This document shows positions 23,032 through 32,627 of a stretch of DNA of 64,000 nucleotides, piece by piece. Below the pieces are notes generated by a model that was given only the letters and a program-made list of their open reading frames with translations, did not search any database and was not told the origin of the DNA. Both the position numbers and the translations under genes were made by a program. Numbering within the stretch: position 1 is the stretch's first letter; each line of letters starts with the position of its first letter. Origin of the DNA: Acheta domesticus (taxonomy: Eukaryota > Arthropoda > Insecta > Orthoptera > Gryllidae); assembly GCA_031308135.1 (NCBI GenBank), contig JAHLJT010008756.1, positions 78,215,081 through 78,279,080 on the forward strand. Direction: 5' to 3'.

Positions 23032-23507
23032 TATTTTAATGTTTATTTTCTTTTATCATAAGGACAAATACACAGGTTATACAAGACCAAAGCGTATTTA
23101 TTGACGTCTTTTTGTTACGAATTCATATCTATCCTACTCCCATAAACTTTCGAGTTATTCCTGTTGTTGAGAGAACCACAGCCTTTTGCATTGTCTTATA
23201 AATATTCACATTGATATTCAGGTCTTTTAAACTTTGGAACAGTGTCTTGGGAATTACTGCGGTGCTGGAGATGACAATGGGGATAATTCTCACGAGGTCC
23301 ATATGCCACTGTTTCTTAATATTTTCAACCAGCGGAGCATATTTTGAGATCTTCTCGACATACTTCTCTTGAAGGTTTTTTGTGTTCGCTATGGCTACGT
23401 CGATCAAGTAGACTTGCCTTTTCGTTTTGTCTACTAGAACCAAATCAGGCCGGTTGTGAGTGGCTGTCTGGTCTGTGAGAATTGTCCTGTCCCGATAAAG
23501 TCCCAAA
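23032..23507 (-). mobile_element. 5'-truncated Dong/R4-like non-LTR retrotransposon in a TAA array
   Basis: The minus strand encodes the C-terminal end of a non-LTR retrotransposon polyprotein, then a short 3' untranslated region, and ends in an AT-rich (TAA)n tail. Both edges abut TAA/ATT microsatellites: 23003-23031 on the 3' side and 23508-23577 on the 5' side. Known family facts: R4-clade elements such as Dong carry a restriction-like endonuclease and insert into TAA repeats. Seen here: a matching endonuclease signature and matching flanks. The reverse transcriptase is absent, so the copy is dead on arrival. The clade assignment rests on motif and target together; no alignment was run. 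Confidence 0.75.
23129..23506 (-). pseudogene. C-terminal restriction-like endonuclease domain of a retrotransposon ORF
   Basis: About 126 residues, open from the 5' truncation to a stop, with no internal stop. The restriction-like endonuclease motif is visible: PD (in HNRPDLVLVD) followed after 14 residues by an Asp (VYLIDVAI). This is the PD...D arrangement of the PD-(D/E)XK-type nuclease found downstream of reverse transcriptase in R2, R4 and relatives. A conserved downstream block, IIPIVISSTAVIPKTL, is also typical of this protein tail in insect genomes. The upstream zinc knuckle and the reverse transcriptase are missing. The isoleucine run that seems to precede it is translated microsatellite. 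The intact frame suggests a fairly recent insertion. Confidence 0.8.

Positions 23508-23577
<70 letters not shown>
23508..23577. repeat. (TTA)n microsatellite, 5' side of LINE
   Basis: About 23 uninterrupted TTA units, the longest trinucleotide array in the window. It lies at the 5' truncation point of the LINE fragment. The simplest reading is that one longer TAA array was split by the insertion. Confidence 0.95.
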
Positions 23578-23579
<2 letters not shown>

Positions 23580-24129
23580 ATTATTATATTGTTGTATATA
23601 TGTAAATAGGCCTGCAAACAAAATTCAGACACAGTTAATATTTGGTAACAAATGTATGCTTAATTAAAGTGATATAAAATAGATAAATATTTAAAAATTT
23701 AAATTGTTTTTAGAACTTCGTAAACTATAAAATCATGCCTTCTTAGGCAGAATGGAGATTATGTTAAGCTAGCATTTAAGAAACAGAACAAATATTATAT
23801 ATAAACAATACAAAAGAAATTATACATTGAATTTATCGTTGATTTTGATCGCTTTTTAAGTCGTAAGATTTCAATATTACAAAAATGAATATTTCTCTGT
23901 TAATAAAATTCATAAATACCGAATATGAAAAATATTAGAAGTTATCACTAATGCTTTCTTTGAAAAGACCTACCCAATTTTACACGTTTCACTAATGGAT
24001 CCTAATACTGCTTACAGAAAAAATAAATCAGAGACATAAAATCTCTCTAACTCTGACCAACCGCGACGCCTAATATTTACTCGTAGATTATTACGCTCAT
24101 CACAACAGCCCACTGACTACGTGATGCGA
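23578..24129. other. AT-rich spacer
   Basis: Nothing recognised. Confidence 0.5.
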
Positions 24130-24205
24130 CGTTAATAACGGATCCATCACTATCATAACACGTCACCCAATCTCGGCACGCAACCAGCTGCCAAACAACC
24201 ACAAT
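24130..24205. repeat. Local duplication, copy 1
   Basis: The segment containing CACTATCATAACACGTCACC, CCAATCTCGGCACGCAACC and AGCTGCCAAACAACC recurs at 24873-24951 in the same orientation, with only a few differences. It is not one of the dispersed families seen elsewhere in the window. The minus-strand frame across it (24077-24505) has no recognisable domain. Confidence 0.75.
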
Positions 24206-24229
24206 TCGCCGCATATACTTCGCCCACTC

Positions 24230-24640
24230 AATTAATATCCTGGTAGAAATTCCGTGCCATTCGCCGACACCGGTCGGCCGATCTCGCAATTTACAATCCT
24301 CGCGGACATTAGCGCAAATTACAGGGCCGTTAACAAGAACGATACGAATTATCTGCGATCTGGCGGCGGTGCGCCGGAGTCGTAAATTCGCTTGTTTCTC
24401 GCGCCGCCCCGCCCCGCCCACTTTGGGCAAAAGCCCTCTTGGGAAACAGAGCGACCGAGCGAGCGGGTGTGGAGAATTCCAACAACGACGAGGAAGCTCC
24501 ATCAAAACAGTTTTGCTTTCCCATCGTGAGGTCTAAATTCGAGCAACGAAGTTTCGTGGGCTCGCGGCAAATCGTGTCGAAGTGACTCCGCTTTGCGTGG
24601 TTCCAGGCGTTGTTAAACCGATATCGCAGCCCACTTCTCG
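24230..24640. other. CpG-dense, apparently single-copy block
   Basis: A sharp change from AT-rich spacer to CpG-dense sequence with a complex, non-repetitive texture, for example CATTAGCGCAAATTACAGGG and GGCGGCGGTGCGCCGGAGTC. It contains ATTA-type homeodomain cores and a GC-box-like CCCCGCCC. No exon is recognisable. It could be a cis-regulatory or promoter-type element, but sequence alone cannot show conservation. Confidence 0.35.
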
Positions 24641-24872
24641 TTGCGTGGCTTTTCGGATGTGAAGCCTGGTAGGTAGAGCAGTGATTAGACGTCCGAAAAA
24701 CAGATAATGCAAAAGCAGAAAGAAAATATAAAAGAACTTGAAAAATGATAAATTAATAATTTGAGACAGGTAAAATTACATTATATCCTGATTTCGGAAG
24801 AGAAAAGTTTCAAAGATTGATTTTGAAATAGTCTCTGCTCTATTTTCATATCAATGCTGCCGTGATTACGTC

Positions 24873-24951
24873 AAAAACGAATCTATCACTATCATAACAC
24901 GTCACCCAATCTCGGCAGGCAACCAGCTGCCAAACAACAACAACCACAATA
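24873..24951. repeat. Local duplication, copy 2
   Basis: Second copy of the 24130-24205 segment, 740 bp downstream in the same orientation, with a small CAA expansion at its end. Confidence 0.75.
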
Positions 24952-25769
24952 ATTTAAAATTAACTCCATTTCGATACGTAACCAAAAATTTATTTGAAAG
25001 CACTGAATGTAAAGAAAAGGTTCCCGCACTTGGTTCCTCGTTTGTCAGTGATCCACAGTTTTAAATCAGAAATAAAATTCGTATACAAAAAACAAGGAAT
25101 ACATAAATATGAAGTACGCAATTTTTAAAGGAAATTTTACCGATACTCATTAACTCAAATGTTAAATAGAGTATTACTGTTTATAAAGTTTAATGAGTCA
25201 TTCTGTTTTTGCACAAATTTGCATATAAGGTTATAAAGAATTTATTTTACTTGACAAGCAAATAATGACCATAAGATTGAGTCATACACAAAATAAAAAT
25301 TCAAAATTAGGAGAAACCACTCTTATGTTGGTAAATCGTTAAAAATGGCAGCCTGTACCGCCAACAATTATAATGGCAAAAGTGTAGAAAATGGGGTCAT
25401 GGATTAATATGTTGGTTGTTTTGAAATAGTACTTGATGGTTCTTTTGACATAGCACTGAAGGCTCTTACCTACTCGTGGCATGACATCAGCTGTCTGAAG
25501 CAGTATAACGTACTAGTTTAGAATGCAGTCGTAACATCAAGCGTAATTCATCAAGCGGATTAACATAATCGAAAAAATAAATGTTCCAAAAAAACTCGAA
25601 TATTTTTCATTATCTTCATGTTTTTCCACTCTTCTGGGTAATTAACAAAACATGTGACATCTCTCGTAATACCAGAGGCTGCTTAGTTTTCCGTCCAATT
25701 AAGCGAGTATTAGAAATTTATTAGTAATATCGATGGTGTAAGTAGCTTAAGAATGTTTGACTCGCCCTC
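24952..25769. other. AT-rich spacer
   Basis: No gene or repeat family recognised. Confidence 0.5.
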
Positions 25770-26260
25770 TTCTCCTCCCAACCTCCCTCCATCTCCCCTC
25801 CAACTCCGCCCCCCGCCTCTCCATCTCCGGCGCAGAGCCCCGTCGCAGCTGCCGCAGCCACGCCGCCTATCTGCGGGATGAAGGCGCGTATAGGCAGAAG
25901 CGGCAGGCAACGGCGCAGGAGCGGCGGGCGGCTTCCGCCCGGCAATTGCAGAGAGTGCGGGCGCGCGGCTGGGAGGGAAGCCCTGGGCGGCGAAGCCGAG
26001 CGGAAAAGCACGGCGGCCGATGCGGCGCCGCGCGCAGCGGCAAGGACAAACCGCCAAACTGGGTTACGCTGCCTGCAGAGCTCCCGCCGCGCGGGTCGGG
26101 CGCGCCCCTTGCTGCTCCCTGGCCGCGCCGGCAGCCCTCGAAGCTCTCCCCGCTCTCGTGGGCCCTCGCCTCGCCCGCCACCCGTGGCTCTCGACAATCC
26201 TCGTGGACAGCGGCCCCTCGCCGTCCTCGATATGCTTGGCCTGCACCAACGTTGGCGCTC
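25770..26260. other. CpG-dense block
   Basis: GC- and CpG-rich, non-tandem sequence with long overlapping frames on both strands (up to 343 codons on plus, continuing into the 15-bp array). The frames overlap in all phases and contain no recognisable domain, so I attribute them to the lack of A/T-rich stops. Promoter or CpG-island-like character is possible. Confidence 0.4.
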
Positions 26261-26310
26261 TATTCACTCTCTGACATCCTTTGTCGCCTCTCTCTACGCT
26301 TCTTGTCTTC

Positions 26311-26495
26311 ACCCTCGTCGCCCTCGTCGCCCTCGCCATCGTCGCCCTCGCCATCGTCGCCCTCGCCATCGTTGCCCTCGCCATCGTTGCCCTCGCCATC
26401 GTTGCCCTCGCCATCGTCTCCCTGGTTACCCTCGATGCCCTCGTCACCATTATTCCCCTCGTTGCCCTCATCGCCATCTTCCCCCTCGTCACATC
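26311..26495. repeat. 15-bp minisatellite CCCTCGCCATCGTCG
   Basis: Six to eight clear 15-bp units, with diverged units on both sides reading CCCTCGTCACC. Translation gives a 5-residue period (ALAIV on plus, GEGND or EGDDG on minus). It sits in a C/T-rich tract that runs to about 26880. Confidence 0.9.
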
Positions 26496-27234
26496 TTCCG
26501 CCATCTTTGCCAAGCTTGTCCCTGTCCATTCTATTCGTATTCGTCCTTGCAACCATCGTCTCCTTCTTGCCTTTTTCGTCACTTTTCGTGCCCTTACTGC
26601 CCTCGCAGACCTTGCTTCCATTTTCTACTCATTTTTCTATATTCATTCCGCTCTCAATATTGCGCCCCCTCTTCGGTGTATCCACTCTCAGTGCTATATT
26701 CTCTCTCACCGCTGTATCTGTTGTCTCCATGGCACTTTTATCTCTGCTATACCCGCTCTCACCGCTGAATCTGCTCTTTCGTTTCTGAACCCATCCTTTG
26801 CCCTACATACTCTCTCCGCCTCTTATTTATCGATGTTTGTCCTTATCCCTAATTCGTCATTTCATTTGCTTTTCCCATGATTCATTATGTTTCTTTACCA
26901 TTCAGAATTATTACGTATAAATCCTATTCTCAAATTACCTTTTTTTTGAACACTAAGAAGTGCTGAAGGTATAGAGGAAATGTGGATAAATAAAACATTT
27001 CACACCAACCCTTCAAATACGCCCCTGCAACCTACATGACCTTGAAATTACAGTACATCACAAACTAAGTTTATCTTGTGTTAGTCGCACGCATGATGTC
27101 TGAAGGCTTACCTATGAGTTACTGTGGTACATAATACTTGCGAGAACTTCAAAGGAAGTGGTTTGAATGCTATTACTCTGTAATTTTGGTTTAAACCAAA
27201 GTAGTTTTGATTGACGGTGAAATTAACTGAGTAG
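26496..27234. other. Pyrimidine-rich tract then spacer
   Basis: T/C-rich to 26880, which keeps plus-strand frames open without coding meaning. Ordinary AT-rich spacer follows. Confidence 0.5.
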
Positions 27235-27605
27235 ATTAAAAAAGGTTTATATGACGCAGCTGATTATACATTTAGTGATATAATCTCACAATACAAGAAA
27301 CATTTTAACAAAATACATACGTGTATTGACTTCAGGAATAGTGATAAATTACATGACTTGACCAACGTTAAACCTATATCACGTACTGTTCTTGACGTGT
27401 GGAAAATGAAATACAGCGCACGCGTCGAAGCAGCTTGGCCTGCTATAAGAAAAGAGGTGAGTAGTAAGCAAGAAAAAAGAGTGCCAAAAGCAAATTTAGC
27501 TACGGAGGCGAGTCGTTAGCTGAAAGATTGAGTCTTTTCCTGGGGGAGGATACAACATTTGACGAGGTAACAGCACGGCAGACAGAGATATTGCGTCAAG
27601 AGAGT
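27235..27605 (+). pseudogene. Coding-like fragment with a frameshift, family unknown
   Basis: A 94-codon frame without an initial ATG runs from 27235 to a stop at 27517. Its protein looks globular, with segments such as HDLTNVKPISRTVLDVWKMK and YSARVEAAWPAIRKE. A second frame open from 27468 to 27605 continues in similar style (SLAERLSLFLGEDTTFDEV), so a frameshift within 27468-27516 would join the two into about 120 residues. A good donor-like GAG/GTGAGT lies at 27454/27455, so a true exon ending there is the alternative. I do not recognise the family. A decayed transposon or gene fragment is likely. Confidence 0.35.
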
Positions 27606-28087
27606 TAGTATCAGAGTTATATTGTCTACTGTCTACGCCAAACTGTGCTCGGTAATATTAGCTATTTGAAGCGTTGGTGAACAGTGCTGAAAATATATTG
27701 GTTTTGACGACAGTGCTCCGGACTTGGTATTTTCTCCTTTATAAATAATAAACTCTCCTGTAACTGGTTATTGTAAACCTTAATGAAATAAACCTGCGAG
27801 AAACCTTGGCTCCTATGAATCTGGATACTTCTCTGTACTACTCTACTACTTCTCTGTACTACTACTCTGGTCAGAAAATCTTCATGCATATGTCAGGTCA
27901 AAACGTTTTTCAATCGTTTCTATTTCATTCTGTTTTGAAAATGCGTCTATAAGTAATACATCTGCCCTAAGCCGTACAATAAGTAGATTTAGTCCATATA
28001 TACCGTTAATACTTCATTTATATGAACAGTTAAATTTAAAATTACAATAAAATCACTGGAGTACTCAAAAATTTTCAGAGGGCACAT
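27606..28087. other. AT-rich spacer
   Basis: Nothing recognised beyond a short CTCTGTACTACT duplication near 27831-27866. Confidence 0.5.
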
Positions 28088-28400
28088 CATCCTTCCGGCA
28101 GCGAGCCCGCGACTTTTCTTTTCCAAGCAGAGTTCATTTGCCACCTAGGAGAGGAGTCACCATTTCCACAACCCCCCAGCGCACACATCACCCCGAAATC
28201 CATCACCCTCCCCATCGCCCCCATCGAATCACCTCCGTCGCTACCGAGCGGTCGCGGCCGCTTCCGGCGAGGCGTCGAGAGTAATATCGCTGCCTGTAAA
28301 CGAATTACGTCACTTCCGCCGAGGCGGCGAAGGCCGGAGGATGAACGTCGCCGTGGCGGGGCCGAAAGGACACGCGCGCAAGCGGAGCGGCGGAATGAGA
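28088..28400. other. CpG-dense block with CRE- and ETS-like motifs
   Basis: GC-rich, non-tandem sequence. The segment AATTACGTCACTTCCGCC (about 28303-28320) combines a CRE/ATF-like TTACGTCA and an ETS-like CTTCCG. No exon is recognisable. A regulatory role is inference only. Confidence 0.35.
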
Positions 28401-29060
28401 TGGGAGGAGACACGGAGGGGAAGGAAGGGGAGTGTGAATGGCAGGGCCGGGGGTGGGATGGATTGGGGAGAAGAACAACTGAGGGAGATGGGAAGTAGTG
28501 TGAGGAAAAAGATGGGATAAAACGTTGAAAGAGAAAGAGTATAAAAATATTTGAACGATAAATGGGGGAAATCGAATAAAAACGGAGCGGGAAACGGGAA
28601 GGAAAAACACTGGAGATGAATGCGAGGGAGGATGGGGGAATTAAAAACAGTTTTGGCAAACAAATGAACTGAGATACTGAAGCGAGACAAAGCAAATAAC
28701 GAAAGAAGAAAGACTGTACAAACGTAAAAGAATAATTAAAGTTTGTGAACAAATGATTAGGAAGTATCTTGGGGACAAGGAAATGATCAATGGATATTCA
28801 AATGTCGGAAGCATCTTCTCGGAAGCATTTGAAAGAAATATACTCGTCAGCCAACGACTGGATGGGCTGAGCAACGTTCCGATTCGAGTAGGGGGAGGGG
28901 CAAAGGCACAGAGAATATCGAAGTGAATGAAAGGAAATCAAGAGATGGAAAATTGAAACTAGGAAGTACTAATGAAATAGAACAGTGAGGGGGGAAAGGA
29001 GAATAAAAAGAAGAGAAATTAAGCAAACAATATTGAACAACACACTTTACACATTTTTAT
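28401..29060. other. Purine-rich tract
   Basis: The plus strand is strongly A/G-rich for about 600 bases, so minus-strand frames (Ser/Pro/Leu-rich) stay open up to 221 codons. No protein family is recognisable. Confidence 0.55.
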
Positions 29061-30589
29061 GATAGAAGAGAAAAAATGGTAAAAGATTTTACTGATTTGA
29101 TTGAACTGATTTCAAATCTTTTTTACATATCACTTCTATTGCATGATTTTCGAGAAATGCCATAATGAACATTTTTGTCAATTTCGCTTAATATTTTAGC
29201 TGGAATTATTTTTCCTTGCATAAAATATATGAATATTATATTGTTGGCTCTACTTTGCTTGAGAAACATCTCTCGTAAGCGTCCAACAATAGTCTACTAA
29301 CACTTTTGGAGACCATTACACCTGCGAGCCCATTTCCAGCGATGTTTTGGTAGAAACGCTCGCTGTATTAGTCACAGACACGCCGTGTCTTTCAGAGAAT
29401 AAATTAAGATGGGAGTTCATCGTGTGTGTTTTAGAAGTTATATTACATCTCATGGCCCTCTATTTGTCAATCACTGTAATACAACTCCACCAAAGAATCA
29501 ACATTTTCACAGAATACTATTAGTCATTCCTTTTAGAAAGCAATTCTCAAATTCCTTTTATGATTGATGGAAATAATTAATTTATGTGTCATCTTGTAGG
29601 AGATTCCTACTTTTAATCTTGAGGAAAGTCTTTCAGTTTCGATAAATGAAGATTGCAAACCAAATCATTAAGATCCTACTGTGTTTTTTATATTCGTTTA
29701 TAACGACTCTTTCTACAATAAATGAATCATCAACTTAATAAACGCTTTGGAAATCTTCAATCACATTAGTCATCTGATGGAGGTGGTGGAGGAAAGTCTG
29801 GTACATGAATCATCGATCGATTTTCTGACTGGATATTTAACAGTACGATTGAATATTGATCTAATTCCAGATATATTGACAAGTACAAAATATTGATCTG
29901 ATTGCAACACTGAAATAATATGATTCTGATTGTGTCACAGAGTAGTTTTATAGGAACTTCTAAAGCTATAGCATGAGTTCGTTTTAACTAGCCACTTAAT
30001 AGTGCTCTTGATACAAATACTTTTGAGACAGACATTTATTCTGATGTATTTTAGTTTCAAAATCACTCTTTTAACTTGAAAAATCAAATTTTGCCTCTCC
30101 GCTTTCAAAGTGAACTCGCCACAAATTTGAAACATTATATTTATCATTTTCACATTTTCGAGACATTATTCTCTTTCTAATACAAAGCACTGCACTTAAA
30201 ATTCAATTCGCAGCTGAAGAACTCTTTCCTGAAGCTTCCTTCGTAACATGAAACGCCTAATCTATTTTCAATTGCCACACAATTGGGTAACAAAAAGTTA
30301 ATTTATTTTTTCCATCAAGTCAAAGACCAACACTTACACAATGTGAATTGTTGATCCAATTATAGAAAATATTTTCTTGTAATCACTACTTTTAGAACTA
30401 TCCTAGCCCACACGAAAACCTTTTTTATATTACCAAAAAACTGGTAGGTCAGGGAAACTCTCATATTTGGAATAAGTTGTTGGTAATATATTTGGAGTTC
30501 ATATTTGTAATAAGTAGCTAGTAATACATAGAAATCGAAATTCTGAATGTAACCAAATAATTGTTGAACAATGTGATAGAGAGAAAATA
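29061..30589. other. AT-rich spacer
   Basis: No gene, repeat family or notable signal seen. Confidence 0.5.
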
Positions 30590-30960
30590 TTCATTGCATG
30601 CCCGCAGCGCTCATGTGGTTGAGAACTGAGCAACAGGAGTGCAGAGGGCAGTGAAGCTCAGCGGAACGGAGGGAGAGAAGAGCACCGCGAGTCCAGGGCC
30701 CCCGACCAGAGGGAGTGGTAAAACCCGGCCCCTGATTACCCTGGGATTGGTTGAACCGACCTCGCCCGCTCAACCGCTTCAAGCCCCCACCTGCTCTGAG
30801 CGCCGTCCACAAATCCGGCCGGCCGGCTCCCGCCCGCCCGCACTCACCCAACCGTCCGTCCATCCGCCCGCCCGTCTGCACCCACTCGAGCACCTGTTCG
30901 TTCGTCCGCTTGCCACGGAGCTCGCGGTTTCCGCCCTCCTCCCTCAGGAGGGTACAGATG
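30590..30960. other. GC-rich block
   Basis: CpG-dense with short CCGCCCG/CCGTC runs near 30820-30880. Overlapping frames on both strands are unassigned. Confidence 0.4.
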
Positions 30961-31412
30961 GAACCGGGAAGTGATTAGGAGGAGGGAGGACACCGGGTGG
31001 AGAACTAATTCCGGGTGGAAATTTTTTGAGGCACTGGATCAGTGGATTGAAAAGATAGAAAATAAAGCTGTTAAAAAAAGGGTGGAGAACTACAGGCAAA
31101 AGAGGGACGGGAGGCGGTGAGGAATGTAAGAGGGATTTAGACAGAGGAGGTGATATCAGATGGAGGAGGCGGATAAGGGGGTAGGAGGGACTAAGAACGG
31201 AGGGAAATGTGGAAGGGGAGACAACGGTCAAAAGGAACGAAGCGTGCCTGTAGAGGCGATGACGTGGACGGAGTAGGGCAGAGGAGGCGGAGGCAGGATA
31301 ATAAGTGGTGGTGCGGTAGAGGCGTGCGGGGCAAGGGTCGAAAGTAGAGGAGGGTGAAAGCGAGAGCAGAGGAAGGGTATGCTGGTTGGTGAGAATAAAA
31401 AGTAGGGAGCGG
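30961..31412. other. Purine-rich tract
   Basis: GGAGG-rich plus strand. The 158-codon minus-strand frame (Ser/Pro/Leu) is a composition effect. Confidence 0.5.
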
Positions 31413-32125
31413 ATTTGCATATTTTTGTCTGTTGCTTCAGTGCATAGCTAAGTGAAATATTTTGACCAATGGTTAGAATTTGATACTATATAGATTAATA
31501 AGTTAGTGCATATTTGTGCATATCTGGCCATATTTTTCCTGTTGATGCATATTTTACGCAACTTGTTATCGTGTAATTATAGGCCCATATTATGCATATT
31601 TCAGTCCCTATTTATAGGTAAGTCTCTATTAAAATAGATCTAATAATCTCTATTAGTGTAATAGTCTCTATTAAAATAGATCTAAACAGTCTCTATTAAA
31701 ATAGAGTCTTACCTATAAAATGTTTCATATTTTTAATAGAATCTATTTATTTGTGAGCGTTCATTGATTCGAAAGATCTTGTCTCAGTTGCGTTTGTTTT
31801 TTTTTTACAGATGGTAAAATACTTATGCAAATATGCGATATTTCTTAATATAACATTTTTTTAAACCAGTTAGAAGAAATACAACACAAACAATGTACTT
31901 CAGTCAGGTGAATATTTACTACTTCAATTATTTTTCTTGCGAAGTAGGTTGGATTATATAATTTTTGCACAAAAATATATCTTTTCGTTCCAAGCATGCT
32001 TCTCCTGAATTTTATAAAGAAAGGTTTATAGGGAATTAAATATTGTTAATTTTAATTGCATATTAAAGTGCATATGTTCGAATTTTTAGGTCATAAATGC
32101 ATATTTTAAAAATACTATATCAAAT
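31413..32125. repeat. GCATATTT-rich AT segment with inverted repeat
   Basis: The octamer-like GCATATTT or its complement recurs about ten times between 31417 and 32110, far more than in neighbouring spacer. Inside it, TTTATAGGTAAG (about 31611-31622) is matched by an inverted CTTACCTATAAA (about 31712-31723). Between them lie three direct CTCTATTAAAATAG units. An acceptor-like T-run ending ACAG is at 31810. A degraded non-autonomous transposon is plausible, but I cannot place its ends. Confidence 0.4.
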
Positions 32126-32267
32126 ATTTTTAGGGCGTAATAATCATCTCACTAATAATAAGGGATAGAGGCGTGGAAAAAGTGATGGATATGAATTCAA
32201 AGGTGGTGGTAGATGCGAGAGTGCTCGGGAAGTGTGGCGGTGGAAGCAGAGGGAGCTAGCGAGGCCG

Positions 32268-32627
32268 TATCACCAGCAGGGCACCGCCCCAGCCGGGACA
32301 AACTCTAAGCTCCCGATCGGTCTCACAGCATGTGTGGTAGTGTAGAGCACGTTGGGTGAGGATAGGACAAGGAGGAGATAGAAAAGATGGTGCGTGATCC
32401 GTAGCCCGTTTCTTAGGGTACTACTCCAGCATTAGCCTCATGACGATCGGAGAACCAAAAGAAAACTATCGATCAGAGCAGCCGGCCACTACAAGTCTCT
32501 CCAGACAGCAGCTGAATTCCACCTAGGTATCTGGCTAGGCCTGCCATCGTCGGGACTCGAACCTAGGACCTCCCGGTCAGAGGCACTGAAGTATATCAGT
32601 TGATGCTCTGAGCCACCTCTCCTGGTA
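32268..32627 (-). mobile_element. SINE family A copy 3
   Basis: The head is intact. On the minus strand the A-box region reads GTGGCTCAGAGCATCAAC and the B-box GGTTCGAGTCC (complement of 32553-32563). The tail half is missing or diverged beyond 32268. This copy shows the tRNA-derived promoter of the family most clearly. Confidence 0.85.

Noticed and set aside
25721..26880. Frames up to 343 codons through the GC-rich block and the 15-bp array
   Set aside because: Five or more overlapping frames on both strands, no recognisable domain, and a C/T bias that removes stops.
28087..28752. 221-codon minus-strand frame
   Set aside because: Runs through a purine-rich plus-strand tract and a CpG-dense block. 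Composition alone explains it.
31611..31624. TATAG/GTAAGT as a second recursive splice site
   Set aside because: It is one arm of a local inverted repeat, with only a weak pyrimidine tract.
31790..31815. Strong acceptor-like poly-T followed by ACAG and ATG at 31811
   Set aside because: Lies in a GCATATTT-rich repeat-like segment. The frame after the ATG ends within 20 codons and there is no donor.
32540..32627. Possible tRNA genes at SINE family A heads
   Set aside because: The same head with the same downstream body recurs at several loci, so these are SINE promoters.
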